64,000 bases of DNA, from positions 1,426,001 through 1,490,000 of the forward strand of contig NC_007677.1 of the NCBI RefSeq assembly GCF_000013045.1. Reading direction: 5' to 3'. Shown in pieces: positions 7,992-17,047 of this stretch. Both the position numbers and the translations under genes were made by a program. This DNA is from Salinibacter ruber DSM 13855 (lineage in GTDB: Bacteria; Bacteroidota; Rhodothermia; Rhodothermales; Salinibacteraceae). The first letter of the stretch is position 1. Each line of letters starts with the position of its first letter. The notes under the pieces are model-generated. The model searched no databases, was not told where the DNA came from, and saw nothing but the letters and a program-made list of their open reading frames with translations.

Positions 7992-8545
7992 AGGGGATGG
8001 GGGAACTACTGACGAAAGGAATGAGGAGGACCGGTGTCCAGAAGAGGCATGTGCGCTGGTTCCAAACAACCTGCCTTGTATACACTAGACTTGTAAAGGC
8101 AATATGGATGCTGCGTCCCGGTTTTGAAAGCGCTTCCAAAACGCGTGACAGGATCGTCGAGTTGATTATTATTCGACGAACCGTCCGCCGCCTTCGGACG
8201 GTGGCATTTTCGAGTCGGAAGGGGGCGCGTGCAGTGTGGGGGGACTTCGGGTGGGGCTGGGGCCCTTCCCCGGTGAGATCTCCCAAAGGAATGTTTGCCG
8301 CACGACGATATGGGACGGGCACCGGAAGCAAGGAGGGGCGCCCCGAAAACCATAGATGAATTGGGGGGAGATTTCCGCCAAACTTACAAACTGTTGGCCG
8401 GCGCCCCGGTAGCACCAATCGATCAGTAGTACTTTCCACCGGGCTGTCGCGCACGCACTCCGGACTTCCGGTCGCGTGGGGCATATTTCGTCGCGGTCTG
8501 GGATCTCTTGGACTTGTCTACCACAAATCAACGCCATCAAGCCAC
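7992..8545. other. Divergent intergenic region ppsA-ahcY (554 bp)
   Basis: No gene is supported in this stretch. It holds the upstream regions of ppsA (minus strand) and ahcY (plus strand). The segment 8080-8110 is AT-richer (TTGTATACACTAGAC, GTAAAGGCAATATGG) and probably contains the ppsA promoter. The palindrome at 8121-8142 is listed separately. A short stem CCGTCCGCCGCCTTCGGACGG lies near 8181-8201. I looked for SAH or SAM riboswitch consensus segments before ahcY and found none. Confidence 0.6.
8121..8142. promoter_or_regulatory. LacI/CcpA-type operator-like palindrome upstream of ppsA
   Basis: The 22-base segment centred on TTGAAAGCGCTTCCAA is palindromic in ten of eleven base pairs and contains the AAGCGCTT core that is classical for LacI-family repressors and CcpA. 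It lies 130 bases before the ppsA start and 404 before ahcY, so ppsA is the likelier target. Similar palindromes occur upstream of gltB (44794-44838) and in the region before uvrB (33602). The regulator is not in this window; the assignment is inference from motif shape. Confidence 0.55.
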
Positions 8546-9823
8546 ATGGATCACAAAGAAGGACACTACAAGGTACGCGACTTGGGCCTGGCCGACGAGG
8601 GCCGCAAGCGCATTGAATGGGCCGAGAGCCGGATGCCCGTGCTCATGGAGCTCCGTGAAGAGTTTGCCGACGAGAAGCCCTTCGAGGGCTACAAGATCAG
8701 CGGCTGCCTGCACGTGACGAAAGAGACCGCGGTGCTCGTTGAGACCCTGCAGGCCTGCGGCGCCGAGGTGGCCTGGAGCGGCTGTAACCCGCTCTCGACC
8801 CAGGACGACATCGCCGCCGCCCTCGCCAACGGCGGAACCGAAATCTACGCGTGGCACGGGCTCGACACCGAGGACTTTTACTGGTGCATCGAGCGGACGA
8901 TCGACACGCCGCCGCACCTCACGCTCGACGACGGCGCGGACCTCATCTTTACCGTCCACTCCGACCATCCGGAGATGGCCGACCACATCATCGGCGGCTC
9001 CGAGGAGACCACGACGGGGGTGCATCGGCTCCGGGCGATGGACAACGACGGGGAGCTGCAGTATCCCGTGTACGCCGTCAACGACGCGGAGACGAAGTGG
9101 GACTTCGACAATGTGTACGGCACCGGCCAGTCGACGATCGACGGCATCCTGCGCGCAACCAGCACCATGATCGCGGGCAAGAACTTCGTGATCGCGGGCT
9201 ACGGCCACTGCGGGCGGGGCGTGGCGACCCGTGCCAAGGGCATGGGTGCCAACACGATCGTGACGGAGGTCAAGCCGGCGAAGGCGTTGAAGGCGACCCT
9301 CGACGGCCATCAGGTGATGAGCATGGACGAGGCCGCCGAAAAGGGCGACATCTTCGTCACGGCCACCGGCATGAAGGACGTGATTCGGGGCCGTCACTTC
9401 CTGAAGATGAAGGAGGGGGCGATCGTCGCCAACACCGGCCACTACGACGTGGAGCTCAACCTGGAGGAGCTCGCCGAACTCTCCACCGACGCCCGCGAGG
9501 TCCGCGAAAACAACCGCGAGTACACGATGGAGAACGGCAAGCGCGTGTACGTGCTCGGCGACGGCCGCCTGGTGAACCTGGCCGCGGCGGAGGGCCACCC
9601 GAGCGAGGTCATGGACATGAGCTTCGCCAACCAGTTCCGCGCCCACCTCGACCTCGTCCAGCGCCACGAGTCCGACGCGATGCTGGAGGACAAGGTGTAC
9701 GACATCCCGCAGGACATGGACGACGAGATTGCGGAGGTGAAGCTGCGCACGATGGGCATCCAGATTGATGCTCTCTCCGACGAGCAGGAGCACTACGCCA
9801 CCGACTACTCGGCCGGAACGTAA
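8546..9823 (+). CDS. ahcY: Adenosylhomocysteinase
   Basis: This 425-residue cytoplasmic NAD-dependent enzyme hydrolyses S-adenosylhomocysteine to adenosine and homocysteine, recycling the product of methyltransferases. Family segments visible are SGCLHVTKETAVLVETL (52-68), the HSDHPE region near 138-143, NDAETKWDFDNVYGTGQS (179-196) with substrate-binding residues, and the NAD-binding loop GYGHCGRG (218-225). The C-terminus ends DEQEHYATDYSAGT, with the H-Y-x-x-D-Y pattern common to the family without the longer Lys-Tyr tail of eukaryotic and proteobacterial forms. It is a single-gene unit: long upstream region and strong terminator immediately after. Functionally it links to the metB-like gene at 35993, which is under SAM control. 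Confidence 0.96.
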   Translation: MDHKEGHYKVRDLGLADEGRKRIEWAESRMPVLMELREEFADEKPFEGYKISGCLHVTKETAVLVETLQACGAEVAWSGCNPLSTQDDIAAALANGGTEIYAWHGLDTEDFYWCIERTIDTPPHLTLDDGADLIFTVHSDHPEMADHIIGGSEETTTGVHRLRAMDNDGELQYPVYAVNDAETKWDFDNVYGTGQSTIDGILRATSTMIAGKNFVIAGYGHCGRGVATRAKGMGANTIVTEVKPAKALKATLDGHQVMSMDEAAEKGDIFVTATGMKDVIRGRHFLKMKEGAIVANTGHYDVELNLEELAELSTDAREVRENNREYTMENGKRVYVLGDGRLVNLAAAEGHPSEVMDMSFANQFRAHLDLVQRHESDAMLEDKVYDIPQDMDDEIAEVKLRTMGIQIDALSDEQEHYATDYSAGT

Positions 9824-9871
9824 CTCACGGCCCCCAAGCATGTGCGACCGCTCCCGGTCGCTGATGCCTGC

Positions 9872-9914
9872 GCCGCTTCGCCCCGACATTGTTCGGGGCG
9901 GAGCGGCTTTTTTA
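9872..9914 (+). terminator. Intrinsic terminator after ahcY
   Basis: A GC-rich stem formed by GCCGCTTCGCCCCGA and TCGGGGCGGAGCGGC (loop CATTGT) is followed by six T residues. It lies 48 bases after the ahcY stop and is a textbook factor-independent terminator. Confidence 0.9.
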
Positions 9915-10030
9915 TTGGTTGCTTCACTGGTGGCCCCAAGCCCTGTGGGGGTCAAAATTAACCGCCGCCCGCCGATAAATGGGATGAATCAGACGTGTGT
10001 CTTGAGAACTGTCCCGCATTCTCCGCTCCG

Positions 10031-10442
10031 ATGACTTCACGCATGAGAACGGACGCCCACACATGCTCCATCGAATGGGACGAAGACATAGACGCCGTCG
10101 TGTTTCGATGGCACGACTCTGCCTCGGGGGACCGATTCCGGGAGGGGACCCGTACGTTGCTTGAGGCTGTACGATCCACGGAGATCCACGGAAGCGTCGA
10201 AACTCCTCGTCGATGCCCAAAACATGACGGCCCACGACAAGGCGGACCAGAGGTGGCTCGGGAACGAATGGATGCCCAAGGTCATTGAGGCCGAGATCGA
10301 GCACTCTGTCACGGTCCATGAGGCGAATCCCTTCGCGGAAGCCGAGATGAAAGCCCTTCTGTCCCGGCTCGACGGACACGACGTTTCGTCAATCATGACC
10401 TCCGACATGGAAAAAGCCCGAGCGTGGATCGCGGACAAGTAG
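10031..10442 (+). pseudogene. Small gene broken by a 10-bp tandem duplication (SpoIIAA/STAS-like family)
   Basis: The first part (from ATG 10031) reads MTSRMRTDAHTC...DAVVFRWHDSASGDRFREGTRTLLEAVR in one frame; the rest (ASKLLVDAQNMTAH to ARAWIADK, stop at 10442) continues in another. Between them GATCCACGGA occurs twice in perfect tandem (10173-10182 and 10183-10192). Removing one copy joins the frames as ...LLEAVRSTEASKLLVDAQNM..., a continuous 133-residue protein. The pattern (acidic strand start, LVDAQNM, D-Q-R-W-x-x-x-x-W-P, A-R-A-W end) resembles short SpoIIAA/STAS-fold proteins of unknown role in this phylum; that family call is tentative. As written the gene would give a truncated product, unless the duplication is a phase switch or a sequencing error. 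Confidence 0.75.
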
Positions 10443-10812
10443 CGTCTGCGGGGAGACGCCCCCTGGTCCGCGTCCCGCAGAAAGGCGGCCGCCAACGAAC
10501 AGCACCGCCGATGGCGGAGCGGAAGCGCCGGACGTTCCGCTACGGGTAGGATCACGCGATATCGGAGTGAGGTGTGCGTGTCGTGAGTGGGCGGGCACCA
10601 CAGGGGCAGGGCCGAGCTGCGGTGTGACGGCGGTGCGGATTGTCGCGTCCGCGAAGTCATGTCGGTCATTTGTGAAAGAGAGACGTGATAAGGGAAGGGA
10701 GGACGAAAAGCCATTTCTTTTTCGACGGGCATGGGTTTAGTTCAAAAGCACGTTGCGGCTGTGTGCGCTGCGGCCGCTGTGGTTCTGCGAATCCGTCTCT
10801 ACCGCGATACCC
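10443..10812. other. Intergenic region before alaX (370 bp)
   Basis: No gene is supported. Open frames here have codon composition unlike neighbouring genes. I see no riboswitch consensus, no clear terminator with a T tract and no long repeat; several short GC-rich stems are possible. Confidence 0.5.
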
Positions 10813-11535
10813 ATGACTGAGCTGCGATACCTGCCCGACAGCGACGATGTCACCACCTTCACCGCAAGCGTGACGGACGCGACCGACGACTACATCGTCC
10901 TCGATGGCACTTATTTCTATCCGGAGGGGGGCGGGCAGCCTGCCGACCACGGCACGCTCCACTGGGACGGCGGCTCGGCCCCCGTGGTCGATGTGCAAAA
11001 AGAGCACGGCGCGGTGCGCCACTACATCGACGACCGGGAGGGCGAGCGTCCGGAGCAGGGCGACGAAGCAACCGGCCAGATCGACGAGGCGCGTCGCCGG
11101 ACGCTGCGCCGCATGCACACCGCGCAGCACGTCCTGTCGAAGGTTGTGCTGGATGTGTTTGGGGCCCAGACGGCCGGCAATCAGATCCACACGGACCGCT
11201 CGCGCATTGACTTCGAGCCCGCCGACTTCTCCGAGGAGGACGTGGCGGTAATCGAGGAGCGGACCAACACGGCCATCGAGCAGGACCTGCCAGTCGAGAA
11301 AAAGGAAATGGAGCGTGCCCGGGCGGAGGAGCACACCCCGGAGGGCCGCGGGCTGCTCAACCTCATCCCCGACCACGTGGACCCGCTGCGGATGGTGCAG
11401 ATCGGCGATCTCGACCTCTGCCCGTGCGGTGGCACGCACGTGGACCGCACCCGCGACATTGGGCGCATCCGCATCACCAACCGCACGTCGAAGGGCGCGG
11501 AGGTGGATCGGATCGAATTTAAGCTGGAGGACTGA
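10813..11535 (+). CDS. AlaX-type alanyl-tRNA editing protein
   Basis: A 240-residue free-standing relative of the alanyl-tRNA synthetase editing domain, which deacylates Ser-tRNA(Ala) or Gly-tRNA(Ala). Visible are the N-terminal AlaX segment TYFYPEGGGQPADHGTL (33-49) and the two zinc-binding motifs: HTAQH (His102, His106) and CPCGGTH (Cys203 or Cys205, His209). These four ligands define the catalytic zinc site of the family. The ATG at 10813 is used because the upstream extension from 10753 is Cys/Trp-rich and non-conserved. The pantoate-kinase gene follows 66 bases later on the same strand, so they may share a transcript. Confidence 0.88.
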   Translation: MTELRYLPDSDDVTTFTASVTDATDDYIVLDGTYFYPEGGGQPADHGTLHWDGGSAPVVDVQKEHGAVRHYIDDREGERPEQGDEATGQIDEARRRTLRRMHTAQHVLSKVVLDVFGAQTAGNQIHTDRSRIDFEPADFSEEDVAVIEERTNTAIEQDLPVEKKEMERARAEEHTPEGRGLLNLIPDHVDPLRMVQIGDLDLCPCGGTHVDRTRDIGRIRITNRTSKGAEVDRIEFKLED

Positions 11536-11601
11536 TCGGTCCCCCGGTCCTACGCGTCTCTCGTTGATCGCCCGTTGTCTTCTGGACGACCGCCGGCCTC
11601 C

Positions 11602-12384
11602 ATGTCCGTTACCGCCCACGCCCCGGGGAGCGTCACGCCGATCTTCGTGCCGCGCGACGGCCGGTCGTCGCTCGGCATCAGCTTTGCCACGGCCGACGGC
11701 GTGACGGCGACCGTCGAGTCGGCCCGCGAGACGCTGGTTTACTTGGACGGCCGCCCCGCGAAGGTGGCGCCGGTGCGTGGGCTGCTCGAACGACTCGGCG
11801 TCACCGCCACGGTTCGCCTCGACACGGCGGTCCCCATCGGTTGCGGCTTCGGCGCCAGCGGGGCGGCCACGCTCGCCACGGCCCTGGCCACCAACGAGCG
11901 GATGGATCTCGGGCACGACCGCGAAGCACTCCTGGAGGCGGCTCACCGGGCGGAGGTGGAGGCGGGCACGGGCCTCGGGGACGTCTTCATCCAGGAGCGG
12001 GGCGGACTCGTGTGGGACCTGGGGGACGGCCTGACGCACGCCACGCGCAGCACGCGGATCGAGTACCAGAGCTTTGGGGGCATCACGACCGCCGCGGTGC
12101 TCGGGGACGAGGGCACCGTAGAGCAGGTGACCGACGCGGGCCGGGCCGCCCTGTCGGGCATCGATCCCGACGGGCCGATTGCAGACCTGCTCGAGGCGTC
12201 CTGGCAGTTTGCCCAGGAGACCGGCCTTGCCACCGACCGTGTGGCGGAGGCCGTCGCGTCGGTGCGGGCGGTGGGCGGCACGGCTACGATGGCGATGATC
12301 GGGGAAACGGTCGTCGCGACCGGGGCCGAGGGCGGGCTCGACCACGACACGCACATCACGCCGGAGGGCGCGGCCCTTGCATAG
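11602..12384 (+). CDS. Archaeal-type pantoate kinase (GHMP kinase superfamily)
   Basis: This 260-residue protein looks like COG1829, the archaeal pantoate kinase that phosphorylates pantoate before condensation with beta-alanine in archaeal CoA synthesis. Evidence: N-terminal AHAPGSVTPIFVP (archaeal enzymes have A-x-A-P-G-H-I-T-x-F-F), S-L-G-I-S-F-A-T-A-D-G-V-T, and the GHMP ATP loop PIGCGFGASGAATLATALATN around residues 78-98. Later segments EVEAGTGLGDVFIQERGG and a C-terminal GGTATMAMIG complete the pattern. Bacteria normally make pantothenate with PanC and then use CoaA/CoaX, so an archaeal enzyme here suggests gene transfer from haloarchaea. Start ATG 11602 gives the family N-terminus. 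It is followed after 31 bases by a penicillin-acylase-type lipoprotein gene on the same strand. Confidence 0.82.
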   Translation: MSVTAHAPGSVTPIFVPRDGRSSLGISFATADGVTATVESARETLVYLDGRPAKVAPVRGLLERLGVTATVRLDTAVPIGCGFGASGAATLATALATNERMDLGHDREALLEAAHRAEVEAGTGLGDVFIQERGGLVWDLGDGLTHATRSTRIEYQSFGGITTAAVLGDEGTVEQVTDAGRAALSGIDPDGPIADLLEASWQFAQETGLATDRVAEAVASVRAVGGTATMAMIGETVVATGAEGGLDHDTHITPEGAALA

Positions 12385-12415
12385 TCGACACCCCCTGTCA
12401 CGCACCTACTTCACC

Positions 12416-14524
12416 ATGCGAGTTTTGACTGCTCGACGCGCGTCTTTGGCCCCTGCCATTGCCCTCGCCTTGCTCGTCGCGGCGGGGCTCTCAGGGTGTG
12501 GCGTGGGACAGGGGCCAGACGAGACGGAAATCTTGTGGGACACCTGGGGGGTGCCGCACGTGTACAGTTCGAATACCGACTCGCTGATGTACGCCTTCGG
12601 CTGGGCGCAGATGCGGGCCCATGGGGACCGCGTGCTTCGCCTGTACGGGGAGGCCCGGGGGCGGGCCGCCGAGTACTGGGGCGCCGAGCATCTCGCGTCG
12701 GACCGGCGGGTGCGCACCCTGGAGCTTCCGGAGCACGCGCGGCGGTGGGCCGGAAACCAGGACATGCCGTTCGGGGGCTACGTGGAGGCGTTCGTGGCCG
12801 GGATGAACGCGTACGCCGAGGCGCACCCCGACCGCATTTCCGAGTCCCGAACGGCCGTCTTGCCCGTGAAGCCGCGGGACGTGTTTGCCCACACCCTGCG
12901 AACGGTCCACGCGACCTTCGTAGCCGGGCGGGACCTGCGGCAGGCCCAGCGCTGGCGGCGCGCCGGCTCCAATGCGTGGGCCGTGGGGCCGTCCCGGAGC
13001 GCGAGCGGCAATGCGATGCTCCTCACGAACCCGCACCTGTCCTGGGGCGACCGGTTCACGTGGTTCGAGGCGCAGCTCACGGGGCCGGACATTGACGCGT
13101 ACGGGGCTGCCCTCCTCGGCATGCCGTTTCCGGCCGTCGCGTTCAACGATCACCTCGGGTGGACCCACACCGTGAACCCCATTGACGCCTCGGACCTCTA
13201 CCGCCTCCCGCTTGCCGGGGACGGATACAGGTGGAACGGAAGGGTGCGCCCCTTCAACACGGACACCAAGGTGCTAAAGGTAAAGCAGCCCGACGGCTCC
13301 CTTCGGGCCGATACGCTAACGGTGCGCCGATCGGTGCACGGGCCGGTGGTGGGGCAGCGGGACGGCGCGGCGCTGGCCCTGCGCATTGCGGGGCTCACCC
13401 AGTCGAAGCTGTTCGAGCAGTACTGGCGCATGCTCCGCGCCACCAATCTATCGCAGTTTGAAGCCGCCCTCCGTCGGCAACAGATGCCGATGTTCAACAC
13501 CGTCTACGCCGACGAGGACGGGCACATCCTGTACCACTTTGGGGGGCGGGTGCCTGAGCGCGACCGCGGGGGGTGGTCGTACTGGCAGGGCGTGGTGCCG
13601 GGCGACACGTCGGCCACGCTGTGGAACGCCGTCCACGACTACGAGGATCTTCCGCGGGTGGTGGATCCCCCGAGCGGATGGGTGCAGAACGCCAATGAAC
13701 CGCCGTTCACGTCCACGCTGCCGCCGCGGGTGGACTCGGCGGAGGTGCCCGGCTACATGACGCCGCGCGCCCCCGCAAAGTCGGCGTACATGTTCCGCCC
13801 CCAGCGCTCAATCGAGATGCTTGAAGGGGATTCCTCGATCACCTTTGCCGAGCTGCAGGCCTACAAGAACGACACCCGGATGCTCGCCGCCGACCGGCTC
13901 CTCGACGACCTGCTTCCGGCGGCGCGGGCCTCAGACCGCGAGCGGGCCCGGCGCGCCGCGGACGTGCTTGCCGAGTGGGACCGCACCGCCGACGCGGCGA
14001 GTCAGGGGAGCGTGCTCTTTGCCCGCTGGCTGCGCGCGATGGTCGGCGGGGCGGAGGCCCCGTTCGCCACCCCGTATCGCCCCAGCGCCCCCCGCACGAC
14101 GCCGGATGGGCTGGCCGATCCGGAGGCGGCCGTCCAGACCCTCGCGGAGGCCGCCCAGACCGTCGAGGACCGCCACGATTCGCTCGATGTGCCGTGGGGG
14201 GCTGTGCACCGGCTGGTGGGCCCGGAGGGATCGTACCCGGCTTCGGGGGGAGATGGTCTTTTTGGTCTCTTCCGGGTTCTCCGATTTGACGAGATGGAGG
14301 GCGGGCGGCGGCGCGCCACGTTTGGGGACTCCTACGTCGCCCTCACCGAGTTTACCAAGGAGGGACCGCGGGCGAAGGCGGTGCTGCCCTACGGCAATGC
14401 GTCCCAGCCCGGCTCGCCGCACCGGGGCGATCAGCTTCAGTTGTACGCCGAGAAGAAGATGCGGCCGGTCTGGCACAGTCGGGACAGCGTGCGCGCCCAT
14501 CTCGAGCGCAGGGTGACGTTCTGA
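12416..14524 (+). CDS. Penicillin acylase-family lipoprotein (Ntn hydrolase)
   Basis: A 702-residue exported enzyme. The N-terminus is a lipoprotein signal with lipobox LSGC, so it is probably anchored in the envelope. It belongs to the penicillin/acyl-homoserine-lactone acylase family of N-terminal nucleophile hydrolases: EILWDTWGVPHVYSSN near the mature start, the autoproteolysis site at AGSNAWAVGPSRSASG with Ser185 as the new N-terminal nucleophile of the beta chain, NPHLSW, FNDHLGWTHTVN and later VQNANEPP. Such enzymes hydrolyse amides of diverse acyl chains, including quorum-sensing lactones; the substrate here is unknown. The protein ends at a TGA at 14522-14524. A membrane protein gene follows 126 bases downstream. 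Confidence 0.9.
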   Translation: MRVLTARRASLAPAIALALLVAAGLSGCGVGQGPDETEILWDTWGVPHVYSSNTDSLMYAFGWAQMRAHGDRVLRLYGEARGRAAEYWGAEHLASDRRVRTLELPEHARRWAGNQDMPFGGYVEAFVAGMNAYAEAHPDRISESRTAVLPVKPRDVFAHTLRTVHATFVAGRDLRQAQRWRRAGSNAWAVGPSRSASGNAMLLTNPHLSWGDRFTWFEAQLTGPDIDAYGAALLGMPFPAVAFNDHLGWTHTVNPIDASDLYRLPLAGDGYRWNGRVRPFNTDTKVLKVKQPDGSLRADTLTVRRSVHGPVVGQRDGAALALRIAGLTQSKLFEQYWRMLRATNLSQFEAALRRQQMPMFNTVYADEDGHILYHFGGRVPERDRGGWSYWQGVVPGDTSATLWNAVHDYEDLPRVVDPPSGWVQNANEPPFTSTLPPRVDSAEVPGYMTPRAPAKSAYMFRPQRSIEMLEGDSSITFAELQAYKNDTRMLAADRLLDDLLPAARASDRERARRAADVLAEWDRTADAASQGSVLFARWLRAMVGGAEAPFATPYRPSAPRTTPDGLADPEAAVQTLAEAAQTVEDRHDSLDVPWGAVHRLVGPEGSYPASGGDGLFGLFRVLRFDEMEGGRRRATFGDSYVALTEFTKEGPRAKAVLPYGNASQPGSPHRGDQLQLYAEKKMRPVWHSRDSVRAHLERRVTF

Positions 14525-14650
14525 ACGTCCCTCCCCGATGGGTTGAGAAAAAGCGTCAACCGGGCGTGAATTGAAGAGGGAGTCGGGACGATCTGACGGC
14601 GCGCTGATATCACTACAAGCATTCCCTACGCATCGGCACCGGAGCACGCT

Positions 14651-15127
14651 ATGTCCCTGGAAGATCGTCTCATCAAACGGCTCGGCCTCGAACCGCTCGA
14701 CCGCCACATTGCGGGATGGATGCAGCGCAATGGGCTGTTTGTGCTTCGGGTGGGGCTGGCCGCGGTCTTTATCTGGTACGGGATCCTGAAGCCCTTCGGC
14801 ATGAGTCCCGCCGCGGAGCTGGTGCGTCGGACGGTGTACTTCGTCCCGCCGGACCTCTTTATCCCCATCCTGGGCTGGTGGGAGGTGGCCATCGGGGTCG
14901 GCCTCCTGTACCGCCCCCTCAATCGGACCGCCATTTTTCTGCTGTTCCTGCAGATGCCGGGCACGCTCCTTCCGCTCGTGCTGCTGCCCGAGGTCTGCTT
15001 CACCCACATCCCCTGGGGGCTGACCCTGGAGGGACAGTACATCGTGAAGAACGCCGTCCTGATCGGCGCGGCGCTCGTGGTGGGGGGGACCGTCCGGGAG
15101 CGTGCGGAGAAGCGGGAACGGGCGTGA
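14651..15127 (+). CDS. DoxX-like four-helix membrane protein
   Basis: A 158-residue inner-membrane protein with an amphipathic N-terminus (about 25 residues) and four hydrophobic helices. The first helix region LFVLRVGLAAVFIWYGILKPFGMSPAAELV has the R-x-x-x-x-x-x-F-x-x-x-G-x-x-K pattern of the DoxX/DUF417 group, and WWEVAIGVGLLYRP fits the second helix. DoxX-like proteins are linked to redox or quinone-associated membrane functions but are poorly understood. The reading frame starts with ATG 14651 and ends with a charged tail ERAEKRERA. It converges with the ferredoxin gene, 42 bases apart. Confidence 0.7.
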   Translation: MSLEDRLIKRLGLEPLDRHIAGWMQRNGLFVLRVGLAAVFIWYGILKPFGMSPAAELVRRTVYFVPPDLFIPILGWWEVAIGVGLLYRPLNRTAIFLLFLQMPGTLLPLVLLPEVCFTHIPWGLTLEGQYIVKNAVLIGAALVVGGTVRERAEKRERA

Positions 15128-15169
15128 CGCGACGTGAGGAGGAGCGGTGCGGTCCTGCAGGCGCCGTGG

Positions 15170-15514
15170 CTACACGTCCCACGTCAGGATGTCTTCCTCG
15201 GACTTCTCCTCGTCCTCCCACTCCTCGGCGTCGTCCAGGGGCCCGGTCTTCTCGGTCACATTGTAGCCCAGTTCGCGCCACTGGTTGGACAGGTACTCGT
15301 TCCACTGGATGTAGTGTTCGTACTCCTCCGGCAGCTGGTCGTCCGGATAGATGGCCTCAACGGGACACACCGGCACGCACGCGTTGCAGTCGATGCACTC
15401 GTCCGGCTGAATGGCGAGGAAATTGGGGCCCTCGTAAAAGCAGTCGACCGGGCAGACTTCCACGCAGTCGGTGTACTTGCAGTTGATGCAGGGCTCGGTG
15501 ACGACGTAAGGCAT
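15170..15514 (-). CDS. 7Fe-type ferredoxin
   Basis: A 114-residue electron carrier with the N-terminal dicluster fold of 7Fe/8Fe bacterial ferredoxins (FdxA-like). Cysteines sit at 9, 12, 17, 21 and 25, then a full second motif [12 protein letters not shown] at 40-51, followed by [13 protein letters not shown], a sequence found in FdxA proteins. Such ferredoxins carry one [3Fe-4S] and one [4Fe-4S] cluster. The remaining C-terminal 50 residues are very acidic ([15 protein letters not shown]), typical of halophilic proteins. The gene lies alone between the DoxX-like gene and ruvB; partner enzymes are not evident. Confidence 0.92.
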   Translation of the reverse strand: MPYVVTEPCINCKYTDCVEVCPVDCFYEGPNFLAIQPDECIDCNACVPVCPVEAIYPDDQLPEEYEHYIQWNEYLSNQWRELGYNVTEKTGPLDDAEEWEDEEKSEEDILTWDV

Positions 15515-15720
15515 ACGGGAGGGAAAGGGCAGTAAGAGCGCGTGGGTACGGCGGACGCTAAATTGCTACAGTGTGGTAGATCAGTTGGAAAGAGCGGTTC
15601 CGAGTGCGCCCGCCCGGGCCGGACGTTTCCGCAGAAGTCACGGCCCCGTTGAGTCTTGTCCGTGTCGTCCGCCTTTCGTCCCGTGCCCGACGGGACGGAT
15701 GGCCGTTGGTTTCGATCGAG

Positions 15721-16755
15721 CTATTCCTGATCGAAGAGGTCCTGATCGGCGGCTGGGGAGGAGCGGTCGAAGTGGTCGTACGCCCGCTGGAGGGCGACGC
15801 GGCCCTGCGGGGTGCGCTCCATAAAGCCCTCCTGGATGAGGTAGGGCTCGTAGACCTCTTCGAGCGTGCCGGACTCTTCGCCGACGGAGACGGCCAGGTT
15901 TTTGAGGCCGGTGGGCCCGCCGTCGAAGTTGTCGATGAGGGTGAGCAGGATGCGCGCGTCCATGTCGTCGAGGCCCTCCTCGTCCACGTCGAGGGCATTG
16001 AGGGCACGGTCGGCGATGGCCTTCGTAATCTCGCCGTCGCCCTCCACCTCCGCAAAGTCGCGGGTGCGGCGCAGCAGGCGGTTGGCGACGCGAGGGGTCC
16101 CGCGGCTGCGGCGCGCAATCTCGTAGGCCCCGTCGGGGGTGGTCTCCACGTCGAGAATGCGGGCGGACCGTTGCGTGATTTCCTGGAGGAGGTCTGCGGT
16201 GTAGTAGTCGTAGCGGAAGTCGATCCCGAAGCGGGCCCGGAGGGGAGCGGTCAGGAGGCCCTTGCGCGTCGTCGCCCCCACCATCGTGAACGGGGGCAGG
16301 TCGATCTGTACCGTGCGGGCGTTTGGGCCCTGGTCGATGACGATGTCGATGCGGTAGTCCTCCATCGCCGAGTACAGGTACTCCTCCACGACGGAGCTCA
16401 ACCGGTGGATCTCGTCGATGAACAGGAGGTCCCCCTCCTCCAGGTTCGTGAGCACGCCCGCGATGTCGGCCGGCTTTTCGAGGACCGGGCCGCTGGAGGT
16501 GCGGATGCGGGCGCCCATCTCATTGGCGATTATATGTGCCAAGGTGGTTTTGCCCAAGCCCGGCGGCCCCGAGAGCAGCACGTGATCGAGCGTTTCGCCC
16601 CGCTGGAGCGCCGCTTTCATAAACACATTCAGGTTTTCCTTGATCTTCTCCTGGCCGACAAACTCGTCGAGGGACTGTGGGCGCAGGAGCTTTTCGACGT
16701 CGTTGTCCGAGCGGTCGGCCTCGGCCTTGAGGGCGTCGGAGCGCGATGTGCTCAT
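15721..16755 (-). CDS. ruvB: Holliday junction branch migration helicase RuvB
   Basis: The 344-residue AAA+ ATPase drives Holliday-junction branch migration with RuvA. Visible motifs: [13 protein letters not shown] near 30-42, Walker A GPPGLGKT at 63-70, Walker [11 protein letters not shown] near 110, sensor 1 [20 protein letters not shown] with the arginine finger, and the C-terminal winged-helix region starting around [13 protein letters not shown] with [16 protein letters not shown]. Length equals that of typical RuvB. ruvA and ruvC are not in the window. It is divergent from rpoN with 292 bases between. Confidence 0.97.
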   Translation of the reverse strand: MSTSRSDALKAEADRSDNDVEKLLRPQSLDEFVGQEKIKENLNVFMKAALQRGETLDHVLLSGPPGLGKTTLAHIIANEMGARIRTSSGPVLEKPADIAGVLTNLEEGDLLFIDEIHRLSSVVEEYLYSAMEDYRIDIVIDQGPNARTVQIDLPPFTMVGATTRKGLLTAPLRARFGIDFRYDYYTADLLQEITQRSARILDVETTPDGAYEIARRSRGTPRVANRLLRRTRDFAEVEGDGEITKAIADRALNALDVDEEGLDDMDARILLTLIDNFDGGPTGLKNLAVSVGEESGTLEEVYEPYLIQEGFMERTPQGRVALQRAYDHFDRSSPAADQDLFDQE

Positions 16756-17047
16756 GGGCGGGGAGGGGGAGATAAGGGAGTGAAGAAGAGGGGCCTACCG
16801 GACGGCTGTTGGGAGGAGAGGGTTTCATGTGTGCCCATTGTGTTCGGGGGGCGTCTGGGACACAGAAGGCACGGGGGGAACGCCCGTCGTAAACTTCTGC
16901 CGGTCGTCTCAGTAGAAAAAGTCCGAACAATCGGAATGAATTTTGCTATGATGTATAGCCGGAAGCGAAAGGAGGCGCCCTGCGCCCGCGCATCCTCCGG
17001 ACGGCACTTCACGTTCGTCACACCAGGCCGGCCTCTCCCACAGTCGT

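Noticed and set aside
8143-8545. SAH or SAM riboswitch in front of ahcY
   Set aside because: None of the conserved aptamer blocks is present in the long leader; only short GC stems are seen.
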